Source: Calothrix sp. NIES-2100 (GTDB lineage Bacteria > Cyanobacteriota > Cyanobacteriia > Cyanobacteriales > Nostocaceae). Taken from it: a stretch of 64,000 bases of DNA. Below are positions 26,556 to 35,206 of the stretch, piece after piece. The notes beneath the pieces were generated by a model. The model was not told the origin of the DNA. It searched no databases and saw only the letters and a program-made list of their open reading frames with translations. The stretch lies in contig NZ_AP018178.1 in NCBI RefSeq assembly GCF_002368195.1, forward strand, positions 4,746,721 through 4,810,720. Direction: 5' to 3'. A program made the translations under genes and the position numbers. Position 1 is the first letter of the stretch. Each line of letters begins with the position of its first letter.

Positions 26556-27266
26556 ATGTGCCCCTTACCCCAACAGCCAAGTCATACAGTTAAGCCACCA
26601 CGGGCTGTGCTCTCTTACGAAGTTCCGATCGCCGGAAGCCGGCGCTCGGACTTCGCGCTTAATAGCATTTATGCTTTTCCACCAAATCGGGACACATTAG
26701 GCGGAACCTCTTATTTTATTGTAAGAAATGAAAGCAATATCCTGATTGATTGCCCTGCTTTAGAAGAGACAAATTTAGATTTTTTGCGATCGCATGGCGG
26801 TGTGCGCTGGCTATTTATCACTCATCGCGGTGCTATTGGTAAAACAGCCGAAATTCAGCCAGCCTTGGGTTGCGAGGTTGTCATTCAAGAGCAAGAAGCT
26901 TATTTATTACCCGGATTAACTGTTACTACCTTCGGCTCTGAACTCACCTTAGATTCAGCAACCCAAATAATTTGGACACCAGGACATTCTCCTGGCTCAT
27001 CTTGCCTATATTATAATCACTTGGGGGGAGTGTTGTTTTCTGGTCGCCACTTAGTACCCAATCTCCAGGGCGAACCAGTACCATTACGCACAGCCAAAAC
27101 CTTTCACTGGCCGCGACAAATCAAAAGTCTTCAGTACCTCTTAGAACGCTTTACACCAGAAACTCTGCAATACCTTTGTCCTGGTGCAAATACAGGTTTC
27201 TTGAGAGGCAAAGGTGCGATCGCTCAAGCTTACCAACTTCTGTCTCAATTTGAAGAATCGGGATGA
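26556..27266 (+). CDS. MBL-fold protein with altered metal site and an in-frame palindromic repeat
   Basis: A metallo-beta-lactamase-fold protein common in cyanobacteria. Strands such as GTSYFIVRNESNILIDCPA and the distal PGHSPGS and GVLFSGRHLV fit the fold, but the HxHxDH metal motif is replaced by THRGAIGK, so the canonical two-metal hydrolase site is missing. Residues 21-33 (YEVPIAGSRRSDF) are encoded by a dispersed palindrome (26618-26655). The start could also be an upstream codon at 26493. Role unknown. Confidence 0.75.
   Translation: MCPLPQQPSHTVKPPRAVLSYEVPIAGSRRSDFALNSIYAFPPNRDTLGGTSYFIVRNESNILIDCPALEETNLDFLRSHGGVRWLFITHRGAIGKTAEIQPALGCEVVIQEQEAYLLPGLTVTTFGSELTLDSATQIIWTPGHSPGSSCLYYNHLGGVLFSGRHLVPNLQGEPVPLRTAKTFHWPRQIKSLQYLLERFTPETLQYLCPGANTGFLRGKGAIAQAYQLLSQFEESG
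26618..26655. repeat. Palindromic repeat inside the MBL-fold gene
   Basis: CGAAGTTCCGATCGCCGG and its complement; the core GATCGCCGGAAGCCGGCGCT recurs, inverted, at 27831-27870 and 37524-37563 in spacers. Confidence 0.85.
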
Positions 27267-27272
27267 GGGGCT

Positions 27273-27314
27273 GTTGACCGTTGACGGTTGACGGTTGACT
27301 GTTGACTGTTGACC
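27273..27314. repeat. Heptamer STRR, six GTTGACN units
   Basis: Six perfect-length 7-mers, last base C/G/G/T/T/C. Confidence 0.95.
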
Positions 27315-27565
27315 TAAGCCACTGTTTTGATGCTGTTGATACCGTGACTCATCCACTGCATTAATAGCCATTGATTAGCAGGCTTGTCTAGCGCGGGTAG
27401 GACGCGAAAGTTAAAAACTTGGTCCCAAACCTCCTCCCCATGTTGGGAAACAAAAGCTTGCTCTAGCTCTTGAAACTGAGCATAATCTTTGTTACCGATA
27501 GCTGTAAGCATACCTACGATGTCATTTACGGGGATCTGAGTAGCTGTTAATTGTGCTTCTGTCAT
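27314..27565 (-). CDS. Conserved small protein, 83 aa
   Basis: Soluble helical protein (DIVGMLTAIGNKDYAQFQEL, then EEVWDQVFNF and WLLMQWMSHGI). I do not recognise a named family; the composition is that of a real conserved cyanobacterial protein. It converges with the MBL-fold gene, and its stop lies at the end of the STRR. Confidence 0.6.
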   Translation of the reverse strand: MTEAQLTATQIPVNDIVGMLTAIGNKDYAQFQELEQAFVSQHGEEVWDQVFNFRVLPALDKPANQWLLMQWMSHGINSIKTVA

Positions 27566-28031
27566 TGTTTTTTGTCCCTAAATATACAAATATATCTAAG
27601 TAAGCCCCGCTTAGTGTCGATAATTTCGATTAAATCCTTGTCCTTGATTCTAGCGAGAGAAAAGCAAGCAAGCTCTGACGCTGCGGCTGACCAATCCCTA
27701 GTTTCCGTTCGCCAGTCCCAATCCTCCCCCGATAGTCTCTCAGGCTCGTTATCTTCAGTTCAGTCATTACTCTGCTGTGGATAAAAATTCTCTCGCAATC
27801 AATTCCTCTGTAACCTCTTATCTCTGTCTTGAAAAGTTCTGAGCGCCGGCTTCCGGCGATCAGACTTTTCGCTGTTTACTCTGTGCCTCTGTGGTTCAAT
27901 AAAATACTTTTGAACCGCAGAGGACGCAGCGAAAAGTTCCTCGAAGCCGGGTTCCCCGGCGTAGGAAACTTTTCAAGACAGAGGGCGCAGAGAAAAAACA
28001 GATTTTTCAAGTCACCTTGACAGGGCTACCC
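27566..28031. other. Intergenic region with palindromic repeats
   Basis: Holds two large palindromes (27831-27870 and 27931-27974) either side of CTGTGCCTCTGTGGTTC and AACCGCAGAGGACGCAG blocks, which themselves form an imperfect inverted repeat. No gene. Confidence 0.5.
27831..27974. repeat. Nested palindromes with GAAAAGTTC ends
   Basis: 27831-27870 and 27931-27974 both begin GAAAAGTTC and end CTTTTC around GCCGG cores. The first is the spacer version of the repeat found inside the MBL-fold gene at 26618. Confidence 0.85.
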
Positions 28032-29288
28032 CTAACCCCTAGCCCCTAGCCCTACCAATACCGAGTTTTTCGTCAACAATTCCACAGCTGCTTGATATTG
28101 TTGATCTGCTTGGGTACCAATCTGGTCACGGGTAATTGCCTCTTGGGGAATAACTTTGTCTGGTTTGATACCTAGTTTGTTGATATCTCGGTGTTGTGGG
28201 GTTTCATACTTAGCAATTGTGACTGCCAAGCCGGAACCATCTGATAATTCAAACAAGGACTGAATTAAGCCTTTGCCAAAGGTGGTTTCGCCTACTAGTT
28301 GGGCACGACCGTTATCTTGGAGTGCGCCGGCGAGAATTTCACTGGCACTGGCAGTTCCTTGATTGACTAAAATAACTAACGGATCTTTTGTGAGTGCGGG
28401 GCCAAATGCCTCAAAACTGCCTTGAATTCCCTGGCGATTGACGGTGTAAACTATGGTTCCCGAGTCTAACCACAGGCGGGCAATTTCGATACCGGCTTGC
28501 AATAGCCCACCAGGATTATTACGCAAATCCAGAATGTAGGCGGCAGCACCTTTGTTTTCTAAATCATTAATGGCGTGTGCTACCTCCATTGAGGCATTGG
28601 CATTAAACTGATTCAGGCGGAGGTAGCCAACAGGTGTACTTTGGGGAGTCATGCGCAATTCGGAAACTACGGGGTTTAAAGCAATGCGATCGCGCATCAC
28701 TCTTTTTTCTGTTTCTCCCTCGCCATCCCGTTCGATTAACAGCGTCACCAAACTGCCAATAGGCCCCCGCATTTTCGCCGCCGCTTCATCTAGGGTGAGA
28801 TTTTCGGTGGAGACACCTTCAATTTTAATAATGCGATCGCGTGGTCTAATTCCGGCTTTGTCTGCTGGTGAACCTGCGATCGGTGCTACCACTTCTAACT
28901 TACCAGTCTGGGGGTCTAAAGCAATTTGCAAACCCACCCCTGTCAATTCTCCAGATGTATTTACCTGTAAACTGCGGTATTGTTCTGGATCTAAAAAGCG
29001 GGTAAAAGGGTCATCCAAGCTTTTGAGCATATCCTGAATTGCGGCATAAGCCGCTTGGTGGTTTTTCAATGGCTTCTCCAGAGCCTTTTGCCGCACCGTC
29101 GCCCAGTTTTGATGATTAAATGTGTCATCTAGATAAGTTCGATTGACAATTCGCCATACTTCTGATAATAATTTTTGATCCTCGGTCAAAGCTGCTGCTG
29201 GCTGGATGAGTATACCCAGTGCCAAGCCAACTGCTATTAGCAATGAAAATCCCAGCCGAAAAACTTTTTTGTTGATGAACAAGCCCAT
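28032..29288 (-). CDS. ctpA: Carboxy-terminal processing protease CtpA-like
   Basis: S41 serine protease exported to the lumen or periplasm; family members mature the D1 protein of photosystem II or related precursors. A signal peptide ending PAAALTE is followed by the PDZ domain (about 105-190, GVGLQIALDP and GIRPRDRIIKIEG) and the catalytic core with RNNPGGLLQ, the serine in GTASASEILAGAL and the lysine in TFGKGLIQS. The start ATG at 29288 has AGGTGG upstream; a GTG six codons earlier is possible. It diverges from petB, a linkage also seen in other cyanobacteria. Confidence 0.9.
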   Translation of the reverse strand: MGLFINKKVFRLGFSLLIAVGLALGILIQPAAALTEDQKLLSEVWRIVNRTYLDDTFNHQNWATVRQKALEKPLKNHQAAYAAIQDMLKSLDDPFTRFLDPEQYRSLQVNTSGELTGVGLQIALDPQTGKLEVVAPIAGSPADKAGIRPRDRIIKIEGVSTENLTLDEAAAKMRGPIGSLVTLLIERDGEGETEKRVMRDRIALNPVVSELRMTPQSTPVGYLRLNQFNANASMEVAHAINDLENKGAAAYILDLRNNPGGLLQAGIEIARLWLDSGTIVYTVNRQGIQGSFEAFGPALTKDPLVILVNQGTASASEILAGALQDNGRAQLVGETTFGKGLIQSLFELSDGSGLAVTIAKYETPQHRDINKLGIKPDKVIPQEAITRDQIGTQADQQYQAAVELLTKNSVLVGLGARG

Positions 29289-29695
29289 GTTGAATTCCAC
29301 CTTCACCCAAATTGCCTAGAACTGCCCAGTTGCTTTGTTTTTGATGAAATCTATCTCTCGATTATGTTACTTTTTTTATAGAAGTGGTGCATAGCTCTTA
29401 ATCAAGTTGTTAGGTCAGCTGATTAGCTTGCATCCCACCCAACACACGATAAGATCTACTATGTGACGACTATTCGGATTGTTGGGTTGTCCAAAAAACG
29501 CAATACATAACATGTTTACAGAGTGTTAAGTTTATTAAAAGTCTGATCACTCTGAATCCTTAACGTATTCCGGCAACCTCATCCACCCTCAGCATCGCAG
29601 GGTGGGGAAAGACCAAACTCCTCTTTACTAAAATCCCAAAATTGCTAATTGGGAGATTTATCAACCGCAACTGATTTTTAGGAACTTGAGATTGT
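29289..29695. other. Divergent promoter region ctpA-petB
   Basis: AT-rich with no repeat element of note. It must carry both the petBD and ctpA promoters. Confidence 0.5.
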
Positions 29696-30343
29696 ATGGC
29701 GAACGTTTACGACTGGTTTGAGGAGCGCTTGGAGATTCAAGCACTCGCTGAAGATGTTACTAGCAAGTACGTTCCTCCCCACGTCAATATTTTCTACTGC
29801 TTGGGTGGCATTACCCTGGTTTGCTTTCTCATCCAGTTTGCGACTGGATTTGCCATGACGTTCTACTACAAGCCGACTGTTACTGAAGCTTTCTCCTCAG
29901 TGCAGTACATCATGACAGAAGTAAACTTCGGCTGGTTGATTCGCTCCATTCACCGCTGGTCTGCCAGCATGATGGTGTTGATGATGATTTTGCACGTCTT
30001 TCGCGTATACCTCACAGGTGGTTTCAAAAAGCCCCGCGAATTGACTTGGGTAAGTGGTGTCATCCTAGCTGTAATCACTGTTTCTTTTGGCGTGACAGGT
30101 TACTCACTACCTTGGGATCAAGTAGGCTACTGGGCTGTGAAAATCGTTAGCGGTGTTCCAGAAGCAATTCCCGTGGTTGGGGTTCTAATTTCTGACTTGC
30201 TGCGTGGTGGTTCTAGTGTTGGTCAAGCAACCCTAACCCGCTACTACAGCGCCCACACCTTTGTTCTGCCCTGGTTGATTGCGGTTTTCATGCTGTTCCA
30301 CTTCCTGATGATCCGCAAACAAGGCATTTCTGGTCCTTTGTAA
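29696..30343 (+). CDS. petB: Cytochrome b6
   Basis: Subunit of the thylakoid cytochrome b6f complex, linking the plastoquinone pool to plastocyanin or cytochrome c6. The 215-residue length is exact for the family. Four membrane helices carry the haem-ligand histidines, for example in SIHRWSASMMVLMMILHVFR and YYSAHTFVLPWLIAVFMLFH; the N-terminal YDWFEERLEIQALAEDV and the terminal KQGISGPL are diagnostic. petD follows. Confidence 0.98.
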   Translation: MANVYDWFEERLEIQALAEDVTSKYVPPHVNIFYCLGGITLVCFLIQFATGFAMTFYYKPTVTEAFSSVQYIMTEVNFGWLIRSIHRWSASMMVLMMILHVFRVYLTGGFKKPRELTWVSGVILAVITVSFGVTGYSLPWDQVGYWAVKIVSGVPEAIPVVGVLISDLLRGGSSVGQATLTRYYSAHTFVLPWLIAVFMLFHFLMIRKQGISGPL

Positions 30344-30458
30344 TTTCCGCCTGAGCTATAAAAGGCAACAGCAATCAGTTTCAAGATCGAGTTGTTTGTT
30401 TTAAACTGATGAACAATGAGAACAACGAAAACTTGATATCTTAACCTGAAAGCTGAAG

Positions 30459-30501
30459 AAACCCGCCTGCGTGTACAGCATTTCTGTCCGCAGGTAGGTT
30501 T
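30459..30501 (+). terminator. Hairpin in the petB-petD spacer
   Basis: Imperfect 13-bp stem (30459-30471 with 30489-30501, two mismatches) around a 17-nt loop. It has no T tract, so it is more likely an RNA-stability or processing hairpin than a full terminator. Confidence 0.35.
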
Positions 30502-30566
30502 TGCCTGATGGCTGATGGCTGTCACAAATGCTTTAATTCAACTTAAGCAGGAGAGCATATTTAAAA

Positions 30567-31049
30567 ATGTCAACACAGAAAAAACCCGATCTCAGCGATC
30601 CTATTCTCAGAGCCAAACTGGCTAAAGGTATGGGCCATAACTACTATGGTGAACCAGCTTGGCCTAATGACCTACTGTACGTATTTCCCATCGTGATCAT
30701 GGGATCGTTCGCTTGTATTGTGGCGCTAGCAGTGCTAGATCCAGCCATGAACGGTGAACCAGCGAATCCTTTTGCCACACCATTGGAAATTTTACCAGAG
30801 TGGTACTTGTACCCTGTATTCCAAATTTTGCGATCGCTTCCTAACAAACTCCTAGGAGTTTTAGCGATGGCTTCAGTACCACTGGGACTGATCCTCGTTC
30901 CCTTTATCGAGAGTGTCAACAAGTTCCAAAACCCCTTCCGCCGTCCCGTTGCAACTACAGTATTCCTGTTTGGGACGCTGGTAACTCTGTGGTTAGGTAT
31001 TGGTGCTGCCTTACCATTAGATAAATCTTTGACTTTGGGACTATTCTAA
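30567..31049 (+). CDS. petD: Cytochrome b6f complex subunit IV
   Basis: 160 residues, the family length. Diagnostic N-terminus KKPDLSDPILRAKLAKGMGH, then YYGEPAWPNDLLYVFPI, the Qo-site PEWY in ILPEWYLYPVFQILRSLPNK, and three membrane helices. It pairs with cytochrome b6 to form the core of b6f. Preceded by GGAGAG and co-oriented with petB, so likely one transcript. Confidence 0.98.
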   Translation: MSTQKKPDLSDPILRAKLAKGMGHNYYGEPAWPNDLLYVFPIVIMGSFACIVALAVLDPAMNGEPANPFATPLEILPEWYLYPVFQILRSLPNKLLGVLAMASVPLGLILVPFIESVNKFQNPFRRPVATTVFLFGTLVTLWLGIGAALPLDKSLTLGLF

Positions 31050-31069
31050 ATTAGTCTTCAAAAAGCACT

Positions 31070-31196
31070 TTGACGCCTGTAATTTTCAAAAGCATGTACC
31101 GAATTGATTTTCGATGACGATCAGCCTGACTTAGATAGCAGCGATCGCTCATAATTCTGGTAATATGTGCTTGTGAAAAAAATCTACAGGCGTCAA
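31070..31196. repeat. Inverted-repeat element with TTGACGCCTGTA ends
   Basis: Perfect 12-bp ends (31070-31081, 31185-31196), with weaker pairing that continues inwards for about 18 bases. The size of about 127 bp and the lack of a gene fit a MITE, but only one copy is seen here. Confidence 0.5.
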
Positions 31197-31329
31197 TTTT
31201 TATAATATAGGTTGCATCTTGGATATTTAGTTTTGGATTTCACAGCTCTTTCAAAATCTAAACACCCACAAATACCAAAAATATATATTGTCAGCTACTC
31301 ATCACTTACTAATATTCAAGTCAAGGTCA

Positions 31330-31767
31330 ATGCTTAGCATCGTGCAGCGAGACCATCTGACGGTGAAGAGCGAATTAAAGCTCCTAAACCAGGTGCAACA
31401 ATGGTTTGAGAAATTTTGTCGGCAAAATTTGTCTCAAATAGGTTGGTTAGAAAACCAACTCTATAAACTCAACTTAGCATTAGCAGAAGGCTTTACAAAC
31501 GCAGTTCGTCATGCTCACTCTGCTTTACCGCCGGAAACAATGATCGAGATTGAGGTTTGTCTGTGGATTGACAAACTGGAAATGAGAATTTGGGATTATG
31601 GACAACCTTTTAATCCTGATGCGATCGCCGAACCAAAACCAGGTACTCTCCAAGTAGGAGGGTATGGCTGGTTTTTACTCAGACGCTTGACCGATCGTGT
31701 TGTCTACGAACGTGGTTCAGATGGGAGAAATTGTTTGGTAATTGTTAAATATGCTACAGAAAAATAG
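31330..31767 (+). CDS. Anti-sigma regulatory factor / serine kinase-like ATPase (RsbW-type)
   Basis: HATPase_c-domain protein that in the RsbW/SpoIIAB type binds a sigma factor or anti-sigma antagonist. Start ATG at 31330 (MLSIVQRDHLTVKSELKLLN) is preferred over a codon 14 residues upstream. N box ALAEGFTNAVRHAH, G1-like IWDYGQPFNPD and glycine-rich GGYGWFLLRRLTD are visible. Its partners are not in this window. Confidence 0.85.
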   Translation: MLSIVQRDHLTVKSELKLLNQVQQWFEKFCRQNLSQIGWLENQLYKLNLALAEGFTNAVRHAHSALPPETMIEIEVCLWIDKLEMRIWDYGQPFNPDAIAEPKPGTLQVGGYGWFLLRRLTDRVVYERGSDGRNCLVIVKYATEK

Positions 31768-31775
31768 GGATTAGG

Positions 31776-31890
31776 CATTGGGCATGGGGCATTGGGCATT
31801 GGGCATGGGGCATTGGTCAATAGTCAATAGTCAATAGTCAGTTGTCAGTTGTTCCCCACACTCCCCACACTCCCCACACTTCCCACACTC
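31776..31890. repeat. Heptamer STRRs and CCCACACT repeats
   Basis: Runs of GGGCATTGGGCATGGGGC, then TCAATAG, GTCAGTT and CCCACACTC units. Confidence 0.9.
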
Positions 31891-31892
31891 CC

Positions 31893-32549
31893 TTACACCT
31901 CTACCGGATGCTGACCATAGTACGGTAAAGCCTCAGCCCAATGAGGACGCTTACCTTGTTGCCAATCTAGATGAGCTAGTGACAAAATACTGGTTACCGT
32001 CGCAGCTAATCCGGATTTGGCTTCAATTAATTGATAAGTTGTCTGCCAATTTGCTAAAGTTTCCTGCCATAGTTCTGGTGTAAATACTGTGTCTGGTAAT
32101 AAAGCTGTTAGTCCTAAAGCATCAGGCTGAAGTTGATAAATCGCACCAAAAACTTGACCTCTTTGAGCCGCCATTTGGATTGCGATCGCATCGGCTGTTT
32201 GATTTTTGCTGATTTCTGTCCAAGCGACTGCGGCTAAAGTAGAAACCGGGAATACAGGAATCTCTAACTGTTGTCCTAAAGTCCGCGCCAGAACAACCCC
32301 AATCCGCGTTCCTGTAAAGCCACCAGGCCCTTTGGCTACTGCTAAAAATGCCAAATCTGACCAAGTTTGTGGTTGGATAAATTCAATTAAGTATTGATGT
32401 ATCAGGCTGGATAAATCACGCCCTAAATTCCATACTTGAGAGCGAGAGTCACCTGCAAAATTATTAATTACCAACCCTAATTCAGGAGTTGTAGTGTGCA
32501 GTGCCAAACCGTATTTTGTGACTGCGAGATGTTCTAGTTCAGTAGTCAA
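31893..32549 (-). CDS. tsaB: tRNA N6-adenosine threonylcarbamoyltransferase complex subunit TsaB
   Basis: Subunit of the TsaBDE complex that makes t6A at position 37 of ANN-decoding tRNAs. 218 residues with the N-terminal ASKHA-type strand GLALHTTTPELGLVI, the conserved KGPGGFTGTRIGVVLARTLG, and VFPVSTLAAVA. Partners TsaD and TsaE are not in the window. The frame starts with TTG at 32549; no in-frame ATG lies near it. Confidence 0.9.
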   Translation of the reverse strand: MTTELEHLAVTKYGLALHTTTPELGLVINNFAGDSRSQVWNLGRDLSSLIHQYLIEFIQPQTWSDLAFLAVAKGPGGFTGTRIGVVLARTLGQQLEIPVFPVSTLAAVAWTEISKNQTADAIAIQMAAQRGQVFGAIYQLQPDALGLTALLPDTVFTPELWQETLANWQTTYQLIEAKSGLAATVTSILSLAHLDWQQGKRPHWAEALPYYGQHPVEV

Positions 32550-32623
32550 AATTAATTTACATATATATAAGTTTTCTAACTTTAGAAAAAAGCGTATTTA
32601 AAAGTCAACTCAAGTATGAAGTA

Positions 32624-32685
32624 GTAGGGGCGGGTTTACCCAGATCGTCGTTGCTCAATGAGGATATTTGTGAACCCGCCCGTAC
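32624..32685. repeat. Inverted repeat GTAGGGGCGGGTT
   Basis: Arms 32624-32636 and 32673-32685 (one mismatch). A second copy is at 48544-48606. The arms are much GC-richer than the loop. Confidence 0.8.
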
Positions 32686-32809
32686 TGAAATTACCTTACC
32701 TATAAAAGGATGGGTCAATCTGGATTGTAACAATTATCAATTCATCCTCGCTTGTGGCAAGATGCTCCATGTTGACATCTTTTATCCTTCATCCTTCATC
32801 CTTTGTTCG

Positions 32810-33058
32810 TCAGGTTGGGACTAATTCGCCGGGACGCAACTTCGCCCACTTACCAGTTTCTTGTTTAAAGCTGAGACAACCGACTACATCCCATTCCATT
32901 TCAATGATCTCCCCTTTGGTGCGGATGTTAACATTGATGGAAGGTTCATTAGGGTCAAAAGTGGGTGTTTCAGTCAAGTGGGGCTGTTGGTGCTGCGTTT
33001 CTACAGCATGATAGGTTAAACAGCGGTCTACATAGTGGCAATTCACGCAAATACACAT
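32810..33058 (-). CDS. ycf34: Ycf34 family protein
   Basis: 82 residues. The N-terminal MCICVNCHYVDRCLTYHAVE with four cysteines, then TPTFDPNEPSINVNI and EWDVVGC, is the Ycf34 signature, conserved in cyanobacteria and plastids of red algae. In Synechocystis it binds an iron-sulphur cluster through these cysteines and supports photosynthetic electron transport. It diverges from the CCA-adding enzyme. Confidence 0.93.
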   Translation of the reverse strand: MCICVNCHYVDRCLTYHAVETQHQQPHLTETPTFDPNEPSINVNIRTKGEIIEMEWDVVGCLSFKQETGKWAKLRPGELVPT

Positions 33059-33144
33059 AATAGAACCAACTCCAGGAACCTTTATTGTTAATCTAGCTTA
33101 AGCCAAACTGATATTCACTAGTTGCTGGGTTGATTTTTGTGACA

Positions 33145-34431
33145 ATGCAAAATATATTTTCTTCTACCTTAGCTCCGGAAAATTGGCCTTTTGACCTAGC
33201 ATTATTGCCGCAACCAGCATACATGGTAGGTGGTGCGGTCAGGGATGCCCTATTGGGTAGAAGTCGCGAGTATTTAGATTTAGATTTTGTTATTCCCACA
33301 GATGCAGTTAAGGTAGCACGAGCGATCGCTCAACATTATCAAGCGGGTTTTGTTTTACTCGATCCGCAACGCCAAATTGCGCGTGTAGTCTTCCCCAACG
33401 CTACAGTTGATATTGCCCAACAGGAGGGAGAGAGTTTAGAAACTGATTTACACAGGCGGGATTTTACAGTTAATGCGATCGCTTACAATCCTCATACCCA
33501 AGAAATTATCGATCCTCTTCAAGGCTTGGCTGATTTAGAAAAGTGCGTTTTACGCATGATCTCACCAGCTAACTTAGAAGACGATCCTTTACGGTTACTG
33601 CGCGGCTATCGTCAATCAGCCCAACTGGGTTTTACTATCGAACCCACTACCCAGCAAACAATTCGTTCTTTGTCCGCATATATTACTACAGTAGCAGCAG
33701 AACGAGTTAGGGTAGAAATCGGCTATTTATTGGCTATACCTCAAGGTACTGCGGCGATCGCCACTGCTTGGGATGATGGTGTACTTGCACCTTTCTTTAA
33801 AAACGCCACAGGTGAAAGCTTTCTAAAAATCGCAGCTGTTGATACAGCAGCTGCTTTCATCGCTAAAAATTGGCAGCCTCTAGGAGTGGAACTGCAAGAT
33901 TACATCCGCGATACCATCAAAACCACTCGCTTAGGTATCGCCAAACTTGCTTGTCTTGTCCACCCCGATCCCGAAGCTGCGGAAATAGAGCTAATCCAAC
34001 TAACCTACAGCCGTGCTGAAATTCAAGCTGTCACCACAGCCATAAGACTGTTGCCCAGGCTAAAATTAGCAAATATGACTTTGAAAGAACAGTATTTTTT
34101 CTTTCAGGAAGCAGGCACTGTATTTAGTACTGCTGTAGCGTTGGCCTTAGCTTGTGATAATCTGGTAGAGGCGATGTCTGGCGACAAGTCGCTCTGCGTC
34201 TACGCACCTTTAATCGGCCGCTACCTGAACCCTGATGATCTGGTCGCTCATCCCGCTCAAATTGTGAGTGGGAAGGAGATTATTATAGCATTAAATCTCT
34301 CTCCATCGCCATTAATTGGCAAAATTCTCACAGAAATTGCTATAGCGCAGGCCGAAGGAAAAATCTCCACACCAAAAGAGGCGATCGCATTTGCAGCTAG
34401 CTTACTTGATTCCCCATCGGAGAATCAATAG
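33145..34431 (+). CDS. CCA tRNA nucleotidyltransferase / poly(A) polymerase family protein with in-frame repeat
   Basis: Adds or repairs the 3' CCA of tRNA, or is one of the split A- and CC-adding enzymes common in cyanobacteria. Nucleotidyltransferase head: YMVGGAVRDALLGR, LDLDFVIPTDA, LHRRDFTVNAIAY, DPLRLLRGYRQSAQLGFTIE. Start ATG at 33145 (MQNIFSSTLAPENW). Residues 343-354 (AMSGDKSLCVYA) come from the dispersed GCGATGTC repeat in frame, in the C-terminal helical region. Length 428 fits the family, with the insert in place. Confidence 0.88.
   Translation: MQNIFSSTLAPENWPFDLALLPQPAYMVGGAVRDALLGRSREYLDLDFVIPTDAVKVARAIAQHYQAGFVLLDPQRQIARVVFPNATVDIAQQEGESLETDLHRRDFTVNAIAYNPHTQEIIDPLQGLADLEKCVLRMISPANLEDDPLRLLRGYRQSAQLGFTIEPTTQQTIRSLSAYITTVAAERVRVEIGYLLAIPQGTAAIATAWDDGVLAPFFKNATGESFLKIAAVDTAAAFIAKNWQPLGVELQDYIRDTIKTTRLGIAKLACLVHPDPEAAEIELIQLTYSRAEIQAVTTAIRLLPRLKLANMTLKEQYFFFQEAGTVFSTAVALALACDNLVEAMSGDKSLCVYAPLIGRYLNPDDLVAHPAQIVSGKEIIIALNLSPSPLIGKILTEIAIAQAEGKISTPKEAIAFAASLLDSPSENQ
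34171..34205. repeat. GCGATGTC...GTCTACGC repeat inside the CCA enzyme gene
   Basis: 35 bases, same outline as 18417-18450 and 20976-21009, read in frame with no stop. Confidence 0.85.
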
Positions 34432-34813
34432 TTGTGAATTTCCCAGCTATTGTGAAGACTCAAAAGACTTCGTAAAACTAGCTGTGTGGTTATGACTCGC
34501 ACTGAGTAAGGTTGTGAATGTCTGCGCTCGTACTACCGATCGAGGCTGAGTCAGATGGTTAGCGATCTTCTCTGTTATTAGATTGTGCGATCGCTCTTGG
34601 CAAATCTACAGTTCTCAGAAGTTTTGTCACACCAGAAAATTCAAATTTCATGACACTATAATACTGAGATTTCTATAGTTGATAAGCAGAAATACTTATT
34701 TATAAAATATTGTAGTATATTATATTATTTTCAATCTAACGCCAATGATTTAAACATTTTTGACTTGAGAAATTTTATTTTTTTAAATAAAAAATAGCTC
34801 ATGAAAATCTCGG
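34432..34813. other. Intergenic region, AT-rich
   Basis: One HIP1-like site and no other recognisable structure before the LuxR remnant. Confidence 0.4.
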
Positions 34814-34996
34814 TATGAGTACTATGAAAAATACTGTAAACGCAGATGCAGAGAAACCGAGATTTGGTATCTTCGCCAAACTAATTATAGCTACAAACAA
34901 ATAGCCTCCAAGCTTTACATGAGCGTCAATACAGTGAAACAGCACATGAAAAATATTTATTTCAAGCGCCAATTATTTCTGGAAAGTGCAGAGTAG
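34814..34996 (+). pseudogene. LuxR/GerE-type helix-turn-helix remnant
   Basis: A 60-codon start-less frame ending in TAG. From about residue 12 it reads CRETEIWYLRQTNYSYKQIA, then SKLYMSVNTVKQHMKNIYFK, a complete LuxR HTH except for its last helix. The expected N-terminal receiver part and any start codon are missing, and the upstream DNA looks like an intergenic repeat, so the gene is truncated. Confidence 0.7.
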
Positions 34997-35206
34997 CTGG
35001 TGTATTAATAATTTAGAGAAACTACTTAGGAACTAGAAATACTTTTTTTAGTTTTTCGTCTGATGAGGTATACAGACGAGACTTCTCAAATTTTCACTAC
35101 ATACTGCGTAATATCTATTTAGTGGCATACTAATCCAAAAATTACAAACTTTTACAGGTGCATCAATACTAGAACCTAAATTATTAAATTAAAGTCACAT
35201 TCTCCT

